Assembly (NCBI GenBank): GCA_903872255.1
Contig: CAIQJW010000313.1
Span: 1 to 11,751, forward strand
DNA from: an uncultured delta proteobacterium
GTDB taxonomy: Bacteria; Desulfobacterota; Syntrophorhabdia; Syntrophorhabdales; Syntrophorhabdaceae
Length of the DNA: 11,751 nt
Direction of reading: 5' to 3'
The translations under genes were made by a program, and so were the position numbers. This document shows positions 4,774 to 11,751 of the stretch, piece by piece. Within the stretch, counting starts at the first letter, position 1. Each line of letters starts with the position of its first letter. The notes under the pieces are model-generated. The model made no database searches, was not told where the DNA came from, and was given only the letters and a program-made list of their open reading frames with translations.

Positions 4774-6897
4774 ATGAAATGCATGATGAAGCTGCACGTA
4801 CTTCTCGTCATAGTTTTTGTGATCGTTGGCGGGATCATTACCGGACAGGCGTTTTCCGAAGAACCGAAAACTCTCGATTCCAACGTTGTCAAAATCCGCC
4901 CCCTGACTCCTACGCAAAATCCGCCCCCTGGTTTTTCTGCACAAGGCTCCACGCCCGCCACCGCGCTTCCTCCGATGGCGCCGCCACCACCGTCACCCGC
5001 TGCAGGCGCACAACCTCCGGTGCAGGGACAGCCGGGATCGTCTTCGCCCGCAGCACCGCCCGGTACCGACGCTGTGCCGCCGCCACAACCAAAGGCAATC
5101 CCGGAACCTTCTCCGGCCGCCTCGCTCCGCCCGGCACGGCGTTCCACCCCTGTTTCTAACCGGTCAAGTGGCGGACGCCACATTAGTCTCAATTTTGACG
5201 ACGCAGATGTGTACCAGGTAATCCAGACGATCTTCGGCGATGTGCTTCGGGCGAATTACATCGTGGATGCACGGGTGAAAGGGCGCGTGACCTTCCGATC
5301 TATCGCACCTGTCCCAACGGACAGGGTACTTGCGGTCATGGAAGTGATATTGAGACTGAACGGCATCGGGGTGGTCGAGGACGCGGGTCTCTACAGGATC
5401 GTCCCTATCAGCGAAATAGCCCGTGAACCGACGCCGATCGCGTTCGGGCGAGATGTTGAAAAGATACCGTCGGGAGGCAAATCGCTCGTCCAGGTGATAC
5501 CCATTCTCTATCTTCAGTCTTCGGAAATGATCAAGCTCATTACGCCGTTTTTGTCGGCAAATGCGCTTGTCGTCGACATACCGAAGACGAACCAGATCAT
5601 TGTGGTAGACACAGACGCGAGTGTGAAAAGGATCATGCAGCTTGTCAATACCCTCGATTCTGAGCAGCAGAAAAGGAAGCAGGCCCAGGTCTTCGTCCAT
5701 CATGTGCAGAATGGGAAGGCGAGGAATGTAGCGGCACTGCTCCAGCAGATATATCTTGGAATGCAGCCGGGACAAACGGGGATGTCAGAGGCCCCGGGGT
5801 CACGTACCGGAACGACTGCCGCAGCGCCCCCCGTACCCGTACCCGCTCAAATACCCGGCCAACCCGTCTCTTACCGTGGAAGGGAAGCCATTGTGTCGGA
5901 TATTACGAGAATATTTCACGACGAGATCATTAATGCGGTTATCATTCTCGCGACGCCGGAAGATTATGCCCTCATTAAGGAAACCATCGAGCAGATCGAT
6001 ATAGTGCCACGGCAAGTGGTTATCGAGGGGATCGTTGCGGAGGTGATGCTTACGGACAATTTGAGCATTGGCCTGTCAGCTTCCGTTGACACGACCTTCC
6101 ATTTCGCAGGCAATAAAATTGACGGCACTCTTTCTTTGAATCCTTCGGGCCTTGATCCTACCAAACTGCCCGGGTCGGGTTTTACCTTTGTCGGTAAAGT
6201 GGGGGACCAGGTAAGGGCGGTGATTTCTGCGCTGGCAACGAAGTCTAAGGCAAAAGTGCTTGCAGCTCCTCATATTCTCGTAGCCGACAACCGTGAGGCG
6301 CGGATACAGGTCGGCCAGCAGGTACCTGTTGCGACCTCCGAAACATTCGGATCGACCACGGTAGCACCGCAGAGGACTATCCAGTACAAGGATATAGGCA
6401 TCATTCTCAAGGTAACACCGCAGGTAAACGAAAGCGGCCTGGTGTCGCTTGCCCTTGTGCAGGAGGTATCTACCTTCAGCACCATTGAGCTTTTTTCGAA
6501 TGAAAAAAATATCATTATCAACAAAACGGAGGCATCCACGAACCTGGTGGTGCAGGACGGGGAAACAATAGTGATCGGAGGCCTGATCAGGGAGGATACC
6601 ACAAGATCGATCACGGGCATTCCTTTGCTGAGCAAGATACCGCTCTTAGGCCATCTTTTCGGCAACACCACCGACGACGGCTCCCGCACGGAGATCATCA
6701 TTCTTTTGACTCCCCATGTCATAAAGAACCAGCGGGATGCGAAAAAGGTGACAGGCGATTATGTGGACAAGTTCACAGGCACAGGAAAGGACGGCATCAA
6801 AAAAGATGAGATAAATAGAATGGGCACAACCCAGAAAAACGGAACGCCTGAGGCCGGATCAAAGGCTGAGAGGGAGATTGAGCAGCAAATGAAATAG
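4774..6897 (+). CDS. gspD: Type II secretion secretin GspD
   Basis: Predicted 707 aa; the product forms the outer-membrane channel of the T2SS. Signal peptide about 1-28 (hydrophobic 7-23, cut near AFS-EEP). Residues about 43-120 are Pro/Ala/Ser-rich and look disordered. N0 (STN-like) domain about 136-215, N1 about 237-295, a further secretin N domain about 304-410 carrying a Pro/Gly-rich loop at 331-366. The secretin C-domain spans about 415-650, with VGQQVPVAT (513-521), LVVQDGETIVIGGLI (591-605) and IPLLSKIPLLGHLFG (616-630). I count three N-domains rather than the four of classical GspD. The tail 655-707 is charged and may be the pilotin-binding region. Start is uncertain: ATGs at 4774, 4783 and 4786 all keep the signal peptide and none has a good Shine-Dalgarno. 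No lipobox Cys is seen. Probably co-transcribed with gspG. Confidence 0.96.
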   Translation: MKCMMKLHVLLVIVFVIVGGIITGQAFSEEPKTLDSNVVKIRPLTPTQNPPPGFSAQGSTPATALPPMAPPPPSPAAGAQPPVQGQPGSSSPAAPPGTDAVPPPQPKAIPEPSPAASLRPARRSTPVSNRSSGGRHISLNFDDADVYQVIQTIFGDVLRANYIVDARVKGRVTFRSIAPVPTDRVLAVMEVILRLNGIGVVEDAGLYRIVPISEIAREPTPIAFGRDVEKIPSGGKSLVQVIPILYLQSSEMIKLITPFLSANALVVDIPKTNQIIVVDTDASVKRIMQLVNTLDSEQQKRKQAQVFVHHVQNGKARNVAALLQQIYLGMQPGQTGMSEAPGSRTGTTAAAPPVPVPAQIPGQPVSYRGREAIVSDITRIFHDEIINAVIILATPEDYALIKETIEQIDIVPRQVVIEGIVAEVMLTDNLSIGLSASVDTTFHFAGNKIDGTLSLNPSGLDPTKLPGSGFTFVGKVGDQVRAVISALATKSKAKVLAAPHILVADNREARIQVGQQVPVATSETFGSTTVAPQRTIQYKDIGIILKVTPQVNESGLVSLALVQEVSTFSTIELFSNEKNIIINKTEASTNLVVQDGETIVIGGLIREDTTRSITGIPLLSKIPLLGHLFGNTTDDGSRTEIIILLTPHVIKNQRDAKKVTGDYVDKFTGTGKDGIKKDEINRMGTTQKNGTPEAGSKAEREIEQQMK

Positions 6898-6917
6898 GGC
6901 AAAACGTCCACCCCCCC

Positions 6918-7041
6918 GCCGTCATTCCGGCCTCCGAGCCGGAATCCAAGGTTTTTCTGTTGAGTTTTTTAAGAACGTTAAAACTGAAAAAACAAAGCAA
7001 AGACAAAACCTTGGATCCCGGGTCAAGCCCGGGATGACGGC
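6918..7041. repeat. Composite inverted repeat of two palindromic elements between convergent gsp blocks
   Basis: Arm 1 (6918-6954) and arm 2 (7005-7041) are imperfect inverted copies about 37 nt long, both running from GCCGTCAT to CCAAGGTTTT, with a roughly 50-nt AT-rich spacer. Each arm is itself a hairpin: ATTCCGGC/GCCGGAAT with a 6-nt loop (6924-6945) and ATCCCGGG/CCCGGGAT with a 5-nt loop (7015-7035). This resembles REP/BIME or MITE-like dispersed palindromes. Lying between the ends of gspD and gspC-like, it could act as a bidirectional terminator; T-tracts exist (6952-6956 for plus, the complement of 7005-7008 for minus) but sit 4-6 nt or more from the stems, so classic intrinsic termination is only possible, not clear. 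A related copy lies at 11726-11751. Confidence 0.85.
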
Positions 7042-7145
7042 GGTATATTTTGCCGTGAAATTCAATAGATCAACTCCTAATGACGGACTTTTTAGGCTTG
7101 AATAAAGTCGGTACCCGCGGGATTCCCTGTCTTCTCCGAATCTTT

Positions 7146-7811
7146 CTACGGCGCCGGCGGCAGTAACTTCGGCCTTGTTCTCGCGGCCGGCCGTGATGGA
7201 GGAGGGGTCGAAGAAGGGTTCGAGCTGGCAGTGGGCGGGCTGCCGGATGTGTCGTGCCTTAAGGCCGATGATTCTTCTCCCTTTCGTTTTTCCGCATCCA
7301 TCAAATGGAACACAAGCATTTCTTCTCCCCGTACAAGCTTGATCCTGTCGGTCTCGATGGAGGCGACAACGAAGCCGCCCAACATGTCACCTTTTTTGAT
7401 CGTCACTTGTCGTTTGCCCCTGCCCGGCGACGTCTTCGGCGATCTCTTGTCCTCGATAAAGGCGAGGTTTTCCTTCCCGTCTATGAGTGTGCCGAATAAG
7501 ATCAGCTCAGGTTTGGGCTGAACGGTCTCATCCTTTTTTTCAGGCGGAATACGCCTTTGGGGGTGAAAGAGATTGTCTTCCGCAACGGTCATGAAATCGG
7601 ACAGAGAAGGGGCCTGGGTTCCGAGAGCCTCTCCCGCACCCGTTGCGACTCTCTCTTCCTGTGCGGCGGTGGGTTTCGACGGTGCGGCAGCCGGTATCGT
7701 GACCTTGTAAGAACTCAGGCCGATAAGACTGATGGCGAGGGCCATGGCGGTAGCCAGAAGCAGGATGTTGAGCAGCGTGATGTTCTTGAGCAGATAATTG
7801 AAAGCCTTCAT
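7146..7811 (-). CDS. gspC: GspC-like T2SS inner-membrane protein without PDZ domain
   Basis: Predicted 221 aa. A short cytoplasmic N-terminus is followed by one membrane helix (about 12-33), a Pro/Ala-rich periplasmic linker (38-70) and an HR-like domain (about 74-171). The HR part shows the pattern NLFHPQRR, then PELILFGTLIDGKENLAFIEDK, KKGDMLGGFVVASIETDRIKLVRG, as in GspC/PulC homology regions. In the family this domain docks on the N0 domain of GspD and links it to the inner-membrane platform. The C-terminus (185-221) is a Pro/Ser-rich tail where many GspC proteins carry PDZ or coiled-coil domains. It starts 1 nt after the gspM stop (TAGCATG), so it is translationally coupled and the last gene of the block. 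Naming rests on the HR-like pattern and operon position; PilP-like proteins have a similar fold. Confidence 0.78.
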   Translation of the reverse strand: MKAFNYLLKNITLLNILLLATAMALAISLIGLSSYKVTIPAAAPSKPTAAQEERVATGAGEALGTQAPSLSDFMTVAEDNLFHPQRRIPPEKKDETVQPKPELILFGTLIDGKENLAFIEDKRSPKTSPGRGKRQVTIKKGDMLGGFVVASIETDRIKLVRGEEMLVFHLMDAEKRKGEESSALRHDTSGSPPTASSNPSSTPPPSRPAARTRPKLLPPAP

Positions 7812-7812
7812 G

Positions 7813-8367
7813 CTACTTGCCCGCCATCAAAGCTGATATTGTCAGTTTCACCACAAGCTCCCTGGGATCCCTGAAATCCCGTATCCTCGCGTCGACTTCC
7901 CGGACAGCCAGATACGGTGTCCTGGTTTCGAGCGAAAAGAGAATATCGTTAAGGCTTCTGATATCGGGGAGCAGGCAATCGAAGCTCGTCGTGATGACCT
8001 TGAAGTTGCCTGCATCCTCCGGTTTCTCGATCCTTTCGCTTGATATGGTGCCTCCACACCCCGTAATGATAGATTTCACGGTTTCCTGCAGCGAGGCGCC
8101 GGCAAGGGCAGGGGTATTGCCCGTGAGAATTTTTGAATCGGCAGCCTTACGTTGTTCGTAGAACTGCATGAGCTTTTTTTCAAGCTCCGGTTGTGCGGCG
8201 ATGAGGGCTACGTGCTTTTTGAGTATTTTCATCTTCAATGCTCTTTCGTCCCGCACCGTTTTCAGATCCGATTGAACCCTCACATAGACGTTGAGGTAAA
8301 GTACGAGGCCAGCCAGGATTACCACCAGGGGTATCGCGACACTGACCAGGTTACTTCTTTTTTTCAT
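7813..8367 (-). CDS. gspM: GspM-type (subtype b, PilO-like) T2SS protein
   Basis: Predicted 184 aa. One N-terminal membrane helix (about 7-29), a charged helical stretch (about 30-85, likely coiled coil) and a C-terminal ferredoxin-like domain (about 93-180; ASLQETVKSIITGCGG..., FDCLLPDIRSLNDILFSLETRTPYLAVREVDARI). This is the layout of GspM/PilO, bitopic proteins that pair with GspL/PilN to form the inner-membrane platform. It starts inside the end of gspL (17-bp overlap) with a G-rich ribosome site, GGGGGGAACAACG-ATG, that also encodes the end of GspL. Identification relies on topology, position directly after gspL and the subtype-b-like C-terminal pattern; sequence conservation in this family is low. 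Confidence 0.82.
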   Translation of the reverse strand: MKKRSNLVSVAIPLVVILAGLVLYLNVYVRVQSDLKTVRDERALKMKILKKHVALIAAQPELEKKLMQFYEQRKAADSKILTGNTPALAGASLQETVKSIITGCGGTISSERIEKPEDAGNFKVITTSFDCLLPDIRSLNDILFSLETRTPYLAVREVDARIRDFRDPRELVVKLTISALMAGK

Positions 8368-9622
8368 CGTTGTTCCCCCCGCCTGTCGGCCTCATTGCGT
8401 CGAAACCTTCCAGTTCCATCTTCAATAAGAACCTGTCGGCTTTCAGTCTCTGGTCGCGCATGGTCGGCATTGCAAACTCAACCTTTTTGAGGTACTTCGA
8501 CTGCTCCAGTTTGGACAGCAGCGGGGAAGCAGAAGCTGCATATCCTTCCAGTTCGACCGCCGTGTCGGTAACGTGCGCGTGGGTCAGCCAGGCGTTCTTC
8601 GGCAGTATGGCAGTGATTTCCTTCAGGATGACGAGCAGCATGGGGCGTTTTTCCTTGAAGTCTTCGATGGCAGCAACGTCTTTTGCGACGCTATTTATCT
8701 CTTTTTTAATCTTTTCCACCTTACGGACGCCTTCCTTTCTCATCGCGATCTGCCGCTCGATCGCCTTAACCCGCTTCGTTTCATCAAGGAGGGGGGCAAC
8801 GATGCAGGGGATAACGAGGCCGATAGATACGACGACGAGCGCAAAAGTGACGGCCACTGGGGGCCTCGGCGCCGCCTTCACGCCCTTCCCAAGCAGGTCG
8901 GGCCCGTTGACGTTCGGCAGTATCGATTCCATGCCGCCCCCGATCGCCTTGCGCGCTGCCGGCGCTTTATCGTCAGCAATACGGCATTTACGCCTTACGT
9001 GGTGCTCCTCGAGCAACGTAAGTACCGAAAACTCCGTCGTCACCCTCTCAACATCGATGTGATGCTCTTTAAGTGCGGTCAGGTAAGGATGCAGGCGATC
9101 GGCCGGACAGGCGAGGACCAAGAGCTGCACCTTCCGATCATCCTCGCGGACAATGCGGAAGTCATAATATGCTTCATCGGCCGCAAGGGGCGTGATCCTG
9201 TCCAATTCATACGCCACGACATTCGCAAGGTTTTCTTTGACCGCAAGCGGCATCTCGGTGGTCCTCGCGATGACCCATTCCTTTGGCATCACCAGGGTGA
9301 CCTTCAGTCTTTTCCCGGGCTTCGATGCGTGGAGCGCGAGCGAAAGCAGGGAGGCAAAGGTGTCTGCAACAAGTGGTTTGTCCTTTTGTGCCGTGTACTC
9401 ATGGAGCAGCCTGACTCGTACCCTTGAGAGAAACCGTGAAATGCGGACAACGCAGAAGCCATCTTTCTCGACGGAAACGCACGTGCATCGTTTCGGGTAA
9501 AGCAGGCCTTCAAGACAGTTGCCGGTGAGAGCGCTGCCGAGGAGCTTTCCAAAGCGCGTACATTTATTGACCATCATCAAGAATGCTTGCCCGGTTTTCT
9601 TTATATCGAAGATCAGTTTCAT
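8351..9622 (-). CDS. gspL: GspL-like (PilN-type) T2SS inner-membrane platform protein
   Basis: Predicted 423 aa from the ATG at 9622, which overlaps the gspK stop as ATGA; the in-frame ATG at 9646 adds 8 residues inside gspK and has no ribosome site. Cytoplasmic part about 1-254: a degenerate actin-like/PilM-like segment with VTLVMPKEWVIARTTEMP and VAYELDRITPLAADEAYYDFRI, the GspL region that in other systems binds the ATPase GspE. One membrane helix at about 255-279 (VAVTFALVVVSIGLVIPCIV). Then a coiled-coil stretch (about 283-340) and a periplasmic ferredoxin-like domain (about 345-410; ILPKNAWLTHAHVTDTAVEL, SPLLSKLEQSKYLKKVEF) typical of PilN/GspL. The first 40 residues are odd and partly hydrophobic. 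It would heterodimerise with GspM. Six Cys residues lie in the cytoplasmic part. Confidence 0.88.
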   Translation of the reverse strand: MKLIFDIKKTGQAFLMMVNKCTRFGKLLGSALTGNCLEGLLYPKRCTCVSVEKDGFCVVRISRFLSRVRVRLLHEYTAQKDKPLVADTFASLLSLALHASKPGKRLKVTLVMPKEWVIARTTEMPLAVKENLANVVAYELDRITPLAADEAYYDFRIVREDDRKVQLLVLACPADRLHPYLTALKEHHIDVERVTTEFSVLTLLEEHHVRRKCRIADDKAPAARKAIGGGMESILPNVNGPDLLGKGVKAAPRPPVAVTFALVVVSIGLVIPCIVAPLLDETKRVKAIERQIAMRKEGVRKVEKIKKEINSVAKDVAAIEDFKEKRPMLLVILKEITAILPKNAWLTHAHVTDTAVELEGYAASASPLLSKLEQSKYLKKVEFAMPTMRDQRLKADRFLLKMELEGFDAMRPTGGGNNDEKKK

Positions 9623-10599
9623 TGCAGGCTGCCTGTGCTCGGACATTTATAATAGAGATATTTGAAACTGCCGTTTGCATCGAGTGTGATAACTGCTTTT
9701 ACTCCAAAGCCTGTTTTTTTACCGGCTTTGTGCCCGACCGATTCAATCGTGAGGGTATTGGAGTCGCCCCCGAGACTCGCATAATGCAGTATCTCCTTGT
9801 AGCTCAAGCCGATCATGGCCGTCAGGTCCTGCTGGCTTGCCATTGCATCGGCCCCGTGCCGCATGAATATTGTATTGGCCAACCCCTCGGTCATATGGGG
9901 GATCGCCATGAGCACTTCTTTCGGCGCAGTGTTCATATTGACGGTGACCGCACCCGAATGGACGGTGATGAAATGTATGATGCCTTTGCGTTTTTCGTTG
10001 CCATACAGCACGTCCCGGGTCATTCCTTTTACCAGGATGAGTTCCTCCAATGTTTCGAAGCTCGCATTTTTAGCCGTGTACGGAGCGGGAAGGGACATGT
10101 AGTAACTGTTTTCCGCGCCGTTCAGCCTGTGGGCGTCGTCCGCATCTTTCCAGTCGAGAATCGAATCGACGATGGTATTCGCTTCTTCCTCGCTGCTGCC
10201 GAAATTGCGCAGAAGGTTAATCAGCAGGATCGCGGTTTTGTCGGTGAGCGCATTGATATCGATCTTGCTCGATTCGTCGGTGACCCGGAACGTGTAGCTC
10301 CCCGTTCCCAGCTGACGGGTGTAGGCCGTCCTGTCTGTCTTTATCATCGCCGTGGTGTCGGCTGCGTTCCCCATCTTCAAGGCCCTCCTGTGCATGAGTT
10401 CGACAATGGCCCTCTGTATTCCTGCCTCGGCGAGGTATTTCTGTTCCATCGATTCCTTGAAGCCCATGGTCGCATACGCGTCTGTCTTTGCCATGGCGGC
10501 AAAGGAAAGCACAATGACCGAAAGCAGGGTAATGATCCATACAACGGCCATGAGGGCAAAGCCGCGCTCTTGTTGTCGTATGCCAGGTCCTCTTGTCAT
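9619..10599 (-). CDS. gspK: T2SS minor pseudopilin GspK
   Basis: Predicted 326 aa. Leader MTRGPGIRQQERG then FALMAVVWIITLLSVIVLSF: a prepilin peptidase site and N-terminal helix with Ala rather than Glu at mature position 5, as expected for GspK, which caps the pseudopilus tip. The large globular domain has GspK hallmarks: AEAGIQRAI, then DESSKIDINAL, IVDSILDWKDADDAHRLNGAE, then SFETLEELILVKGMT and VNMNTAPKEVLMAIP, the helix-hairpin-helix/SAM-like segments. Length is normal. AGGAGG (10603-10608) overlaps the gspJ stop codon, 3 nt before the ATG. Its stop overlaps the gspL start. With GspI and GspJ it forms the tip complex that starts pseudopilus assembly. Confidence 0.96.
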   Translation of the reverse strand: MTRGPGIRQQERGFALMAVVWIITLLSVIVLSFAAMAKTDAYATMGFKESMEQKYLAEAGIQRAIVELMHRRALKMGNAADTTAMIKTDRTAYTRQLGTGSYTFRVTDESSKIDINALTDKTAILLINLLRNFGSSEEEANTIVDSILDWKDADDAHRLNGAENSYYMSLPAPYTAKNASFETLEELILVKGMTRDVLYGNEKRKGIIHFITVHSGAVTVNMNTAPKEVLMAIPHMTEGLANTIFMRHGADAMASQQDLTAMIGLSYKEILHYASLGGDSNTLTIESVGHKAGKKTGFGVKAVITLDANGSFKYLYYKCPSTGSLQ

Positions 10600-10606
10600 G
10601 TGCCTC

Positions 10607-11239
10607 CTACATGAAGCCGGGTGATGTCTGCGTCACTGTTCCGCTCCCGCCTGTCCTCACCGGTATGATGAGCGAATGCTTCGTGCTGCCCCTCACGAGA
10701 TTCACGGCTATCCGCTGCGGCATGGCCGCGTCATCTCTCCACGAGCCGGTCCACGTCGGCTCCTGTGTCCCCGGGTCCCTCAAGAAGTACGCGAAATAGA
10801 TCTCGTCGAACCCCTCGAGGAGCTTCGTCTCTCTGAAGTTTTCCACGCCAATTATGGTTTCGCTCGCGTAGAGGGCCTGCTTGCCCTTTTCGTTCTGTAC
10901 GACCCTGTACATCACCTGCACAAAACCTTTTTCCCCGTGCCATATCGAATAATTGCTCGCGAACATGAGCACTTCACGCTCGCCCTTGAAATAAGGGACT
11001 TTCACACCCTGTTGCTCGCGTGTGAGCGGAAATCCCGACTGGATCTGCGAGTCGATAATGGCAAGAGACATTCTCTGCCTTTCCAGGCTCTCAACCTTTC
11101 TTTCGCCTGAGTCCACAGAACGATAGCTAAGCCGTATAGCCCCCGAGATGACGGTAATGATCACCGTTAGCAATGCCAAGGAAACCATGAGCTCGAGAAG
11201 GGTGAATCCCTCGTTTGTCGCAGCGTGCCTGTGGGCCAT
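10607..11239 (-). CDS. gspJ: T2SS minor pseudopilin GspJ
   Basis: Predicted 210 aa. Leader MAHRHAATNEG is followed by FTLLELMVSLALLTVIITVI: prepilin cleavage after Gly, mature Phe1, Glu5, hydrophobic helix. The globular part shows the GspJ pattern ERQRMSLAIIDSQIQSGFPL, then MFASNYSIWHGEKGFVQVMY, followed by VENFRETKLLEGFDEIYFAYF and a closing region MPQRIAVNLVRG. Length is usual for the family. It starts 4 nt after the gspI stop and has no evident Shine-Dalgarno, so it probably depends on translational coupling. The product would sit at the pseudopilus tip with GspI and GspK. Confidence 0.95.
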   Translation of the reverse strand: MAHRHAATNEGFTLLELMVSLALLTVIITVISGAIRLSYRSVDSGERKVESLERQRMSLAIIDSQIQSGFPLTREQQGVKVPYFKGEREVLMFASNYSIWHGEKGFVQVMYRVVQNEKGKQALYASETIIGVENFRETKLLEGFDEIYFAYFLRDPGTQEPTWTGSWRDDAAMPQRIAVNLVRGSTKHSLIIPVRTGGSGTVTQTSPGFM

Positions 11240-11243
11240 ACTA

Positions 11244-11669
11244 TTATCGTATACCGGTCGTGTGATGAACGGTTCCTCCCTGCACGGATTTATTAACGAG
11301 CTTAACAGTCTTGAGATGCGTCACTTTTTCCTTCGACCCTTTGCGCCACTTCACTGCAAGGTCTATTTCCATTGCCCTGTACGGGAGGCTGTCGGTTTTC
11401 TCCTTCATCACTTCCGAGACCGTTGTCTCTATCCTGTAACCGTTCGCCGTCACTTCTGTGAATGTTCCTGCCTGCAGGTTGTCATCATTGAGTACCCGTC
11501 TCAGGCTGACCTCGCCTTCCCATGCGGCCTTCAGATAGTCCTCGGATGCACTGATGTTATTCAGGCTGCCGGAAAAAAGCTGAAAAACAAGGGTGAGTGC
11601 AATAGCGAGCAGCGCAATGGCAACAAGGATCTCCAACAGGGTAAAACCATCCGCCCTCCTGAGGCACAT
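11244..11669 (-). CDS. gspI: T2SS minor pseudopilin GspI
   Basis: Predicted 141 aa from the ATG at 11669, with AAGGA (11675-11679) 5 nt upstream. This gives the 8-residue leader MCLRRADG and mature FTLLEILVAIALLAIALTLV (Phe1, Glu5). The first in-frame ATG at 11699 would give an 18-residue leader, and its GGGAGG abuts the ATG with no spacing and lies in a tandem repeat, so it is unlikely. The globular half carries the GspI-like pattern: VFQLFSGSLNNISASEDYLKA, WEGEVSLRRVLNDD, then GYRIETTVSEV and MEIDLAVKWRKG. GspI normally follows gspH; what lies upstream is outside the window. It is the first visible gene of the tightly packed minus-strand block. Confidence 0.93.
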   Translation of the reverse strand: MCLRRADGFTLLEILVAIALLAIALTLVFQLFSGSLNNISASEDYLKAAWEGEVSLRRVLNDDNLQAGTFTEVTANGYRIETTVSEVMKEKTDSLPYRAMEIDLAVKWRKGSKEKVTHLKTVKLVNKSVQGGTVHHTTGIR

Positions 11670-11674
11670 CGAGT

Positions 11675-11679
11675 TCCTT
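11675..11679 (-). promoter_or_regulatory. Shine-Dalgarno deciding the gspI start
   Basis: AAGGA on the minus strand, 5 nt before the ATG at 11669. It supports the short 8-residue prepilin leader over the longer form starting at 11699. Confidence 0.7.
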
Positions 11680-11693
11680 ATTTGTGACTTCCC

Positions 11694-11751
11694 CGTCATC
11701 CTCCCCCCGCCGTCATCCTCCCCTCGCCGTCATCCCGGACTTGATCCGGGA
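11694..11751. repeat. 17-bp tandem repeat leading into a third palindromic element
   Basis: CGTCATCCTCCCC(C/T)CGC occurs at 11694 and 11711 with an exact 17-nt period, and CGTCATCC begins again at 11728, where it becomes the palindromic element TCCCGGA-CTTGA-TCCGGGA (11733-11751). That element matches the inverse of arm 2 near 7015-7041 in all but a compensated base pair. It continues past the window edge. It forms the 5' flank of gspI. Confidence 0.8.

Noticed and set aside
4584..5192. 202-codon minus-strand frame over the gspG/gspD junction
   Set aside because: Its Gly/Ala-rich protein is the reverse reading of the GspD Pro-rich linker.
6924..7035. Intrinsic terminators for gspD and gspC-like
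   Set aside because: The hairpins are strong but no T-tract follows a stem directly; I kept them as repeats with only possible terminator function.
8370..9427. Two long plus-strand frames opposite gspL
   Set aside because: They are shadow frames of a GC-rich gene, with no ribosome site or recognisable domain; gspL fits the operon and family layout.
9583..10614. 343-codon plus-strand open frame
   Set aside because: It is antisense to gspK, which has clear family motifs, a ribosome site and coupled neighbours. The plus-strand product is Cys/His/Arg-rich without recognisable domains, typical of a shadow frame.
11670..11699. Ten-residue N-terminal extension of GspI
   Set aside because: The upstream ATG has a GGGAGG with no spacing, lies in a tandem repeat, and would give an overlong prepilin leader.

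Overview
The window looks like a chromosomal piece of a diderm (Gram-negative) bacterium. It encodes an outer-membrane secretin, several prepilin-like proteins and inner-membrane assembly proteins of a type II secretion system (T2SS). The GspC/L/M forms, a 7TM-DISM class III cyclase and dispersed GTCAT...palindrome repeats fit a deltaproteobacterial (Desulfobacterota-like) genome. That taxonomic guess is inference only; no marker gene is present.

Left region (1-4062, all minus strand): a signalling-type operon read right to left. A near-consensus sigma-70 promoter (4034-4062) precedes a 534-residue coiled-coil/HEAT-repeat protein with a SAP/Rho-N-like C-terminus (2367-3971). This overlaps by ATGA the start of a 7TM-DISM adenylate cyclase (260-2370). 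The cyclase is broken in this sequence by two single-base excesses, each in a long homopolymer: T8 in the signal-peptide region and G9 in the catalytic domain, as read in the mRNA. Removing one base from each gives a clean 702-residue protein. A partial hydrophobic ORF (1-245) runs off the left edge.

Middle and right regions (4272-11669): a T2SS gene set in two convergent blocks. On the plus strand are gspG (major pseudopilin) and gspD (secretin with a long Pro-rich linker). On the minus strand, in transcription order, are gspI, gspJ, gspK (minor pseudopilins), gspL, gspM (inner-membrane platform) and a gspC-like gene with no PDZ domain. The minus-strand genes are packed with gaps of 1-7 nt or overlaps of 4-17 nt. 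The ATPase (gspE), platform protein (gspF), gspH and prepilin peptidase (gspO) are not in the window. The two blocks meet at 6898-7145, which holds a large composite inverted repeat built from two palindromic elements. A third copy of the element, preceded by a 17-bp tandem repeat, lies just upstream of gspI at the right edge.

Together the gsp products would form a secretion machine: GspC/L/M connect the inner membrane to the secretin GspD, and GspG with GspI/J/K form the pseudopilus that pushes folded substrates out. The left operon may couple an external signal, sensed by the 7TM-DISM domain, to cAMP, with the HEAT protein as a possible partner; that link is inferred from gene order and translational coupling only. 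I see no tRNA, rRNA, CRISPR array, transposase or phage gene.
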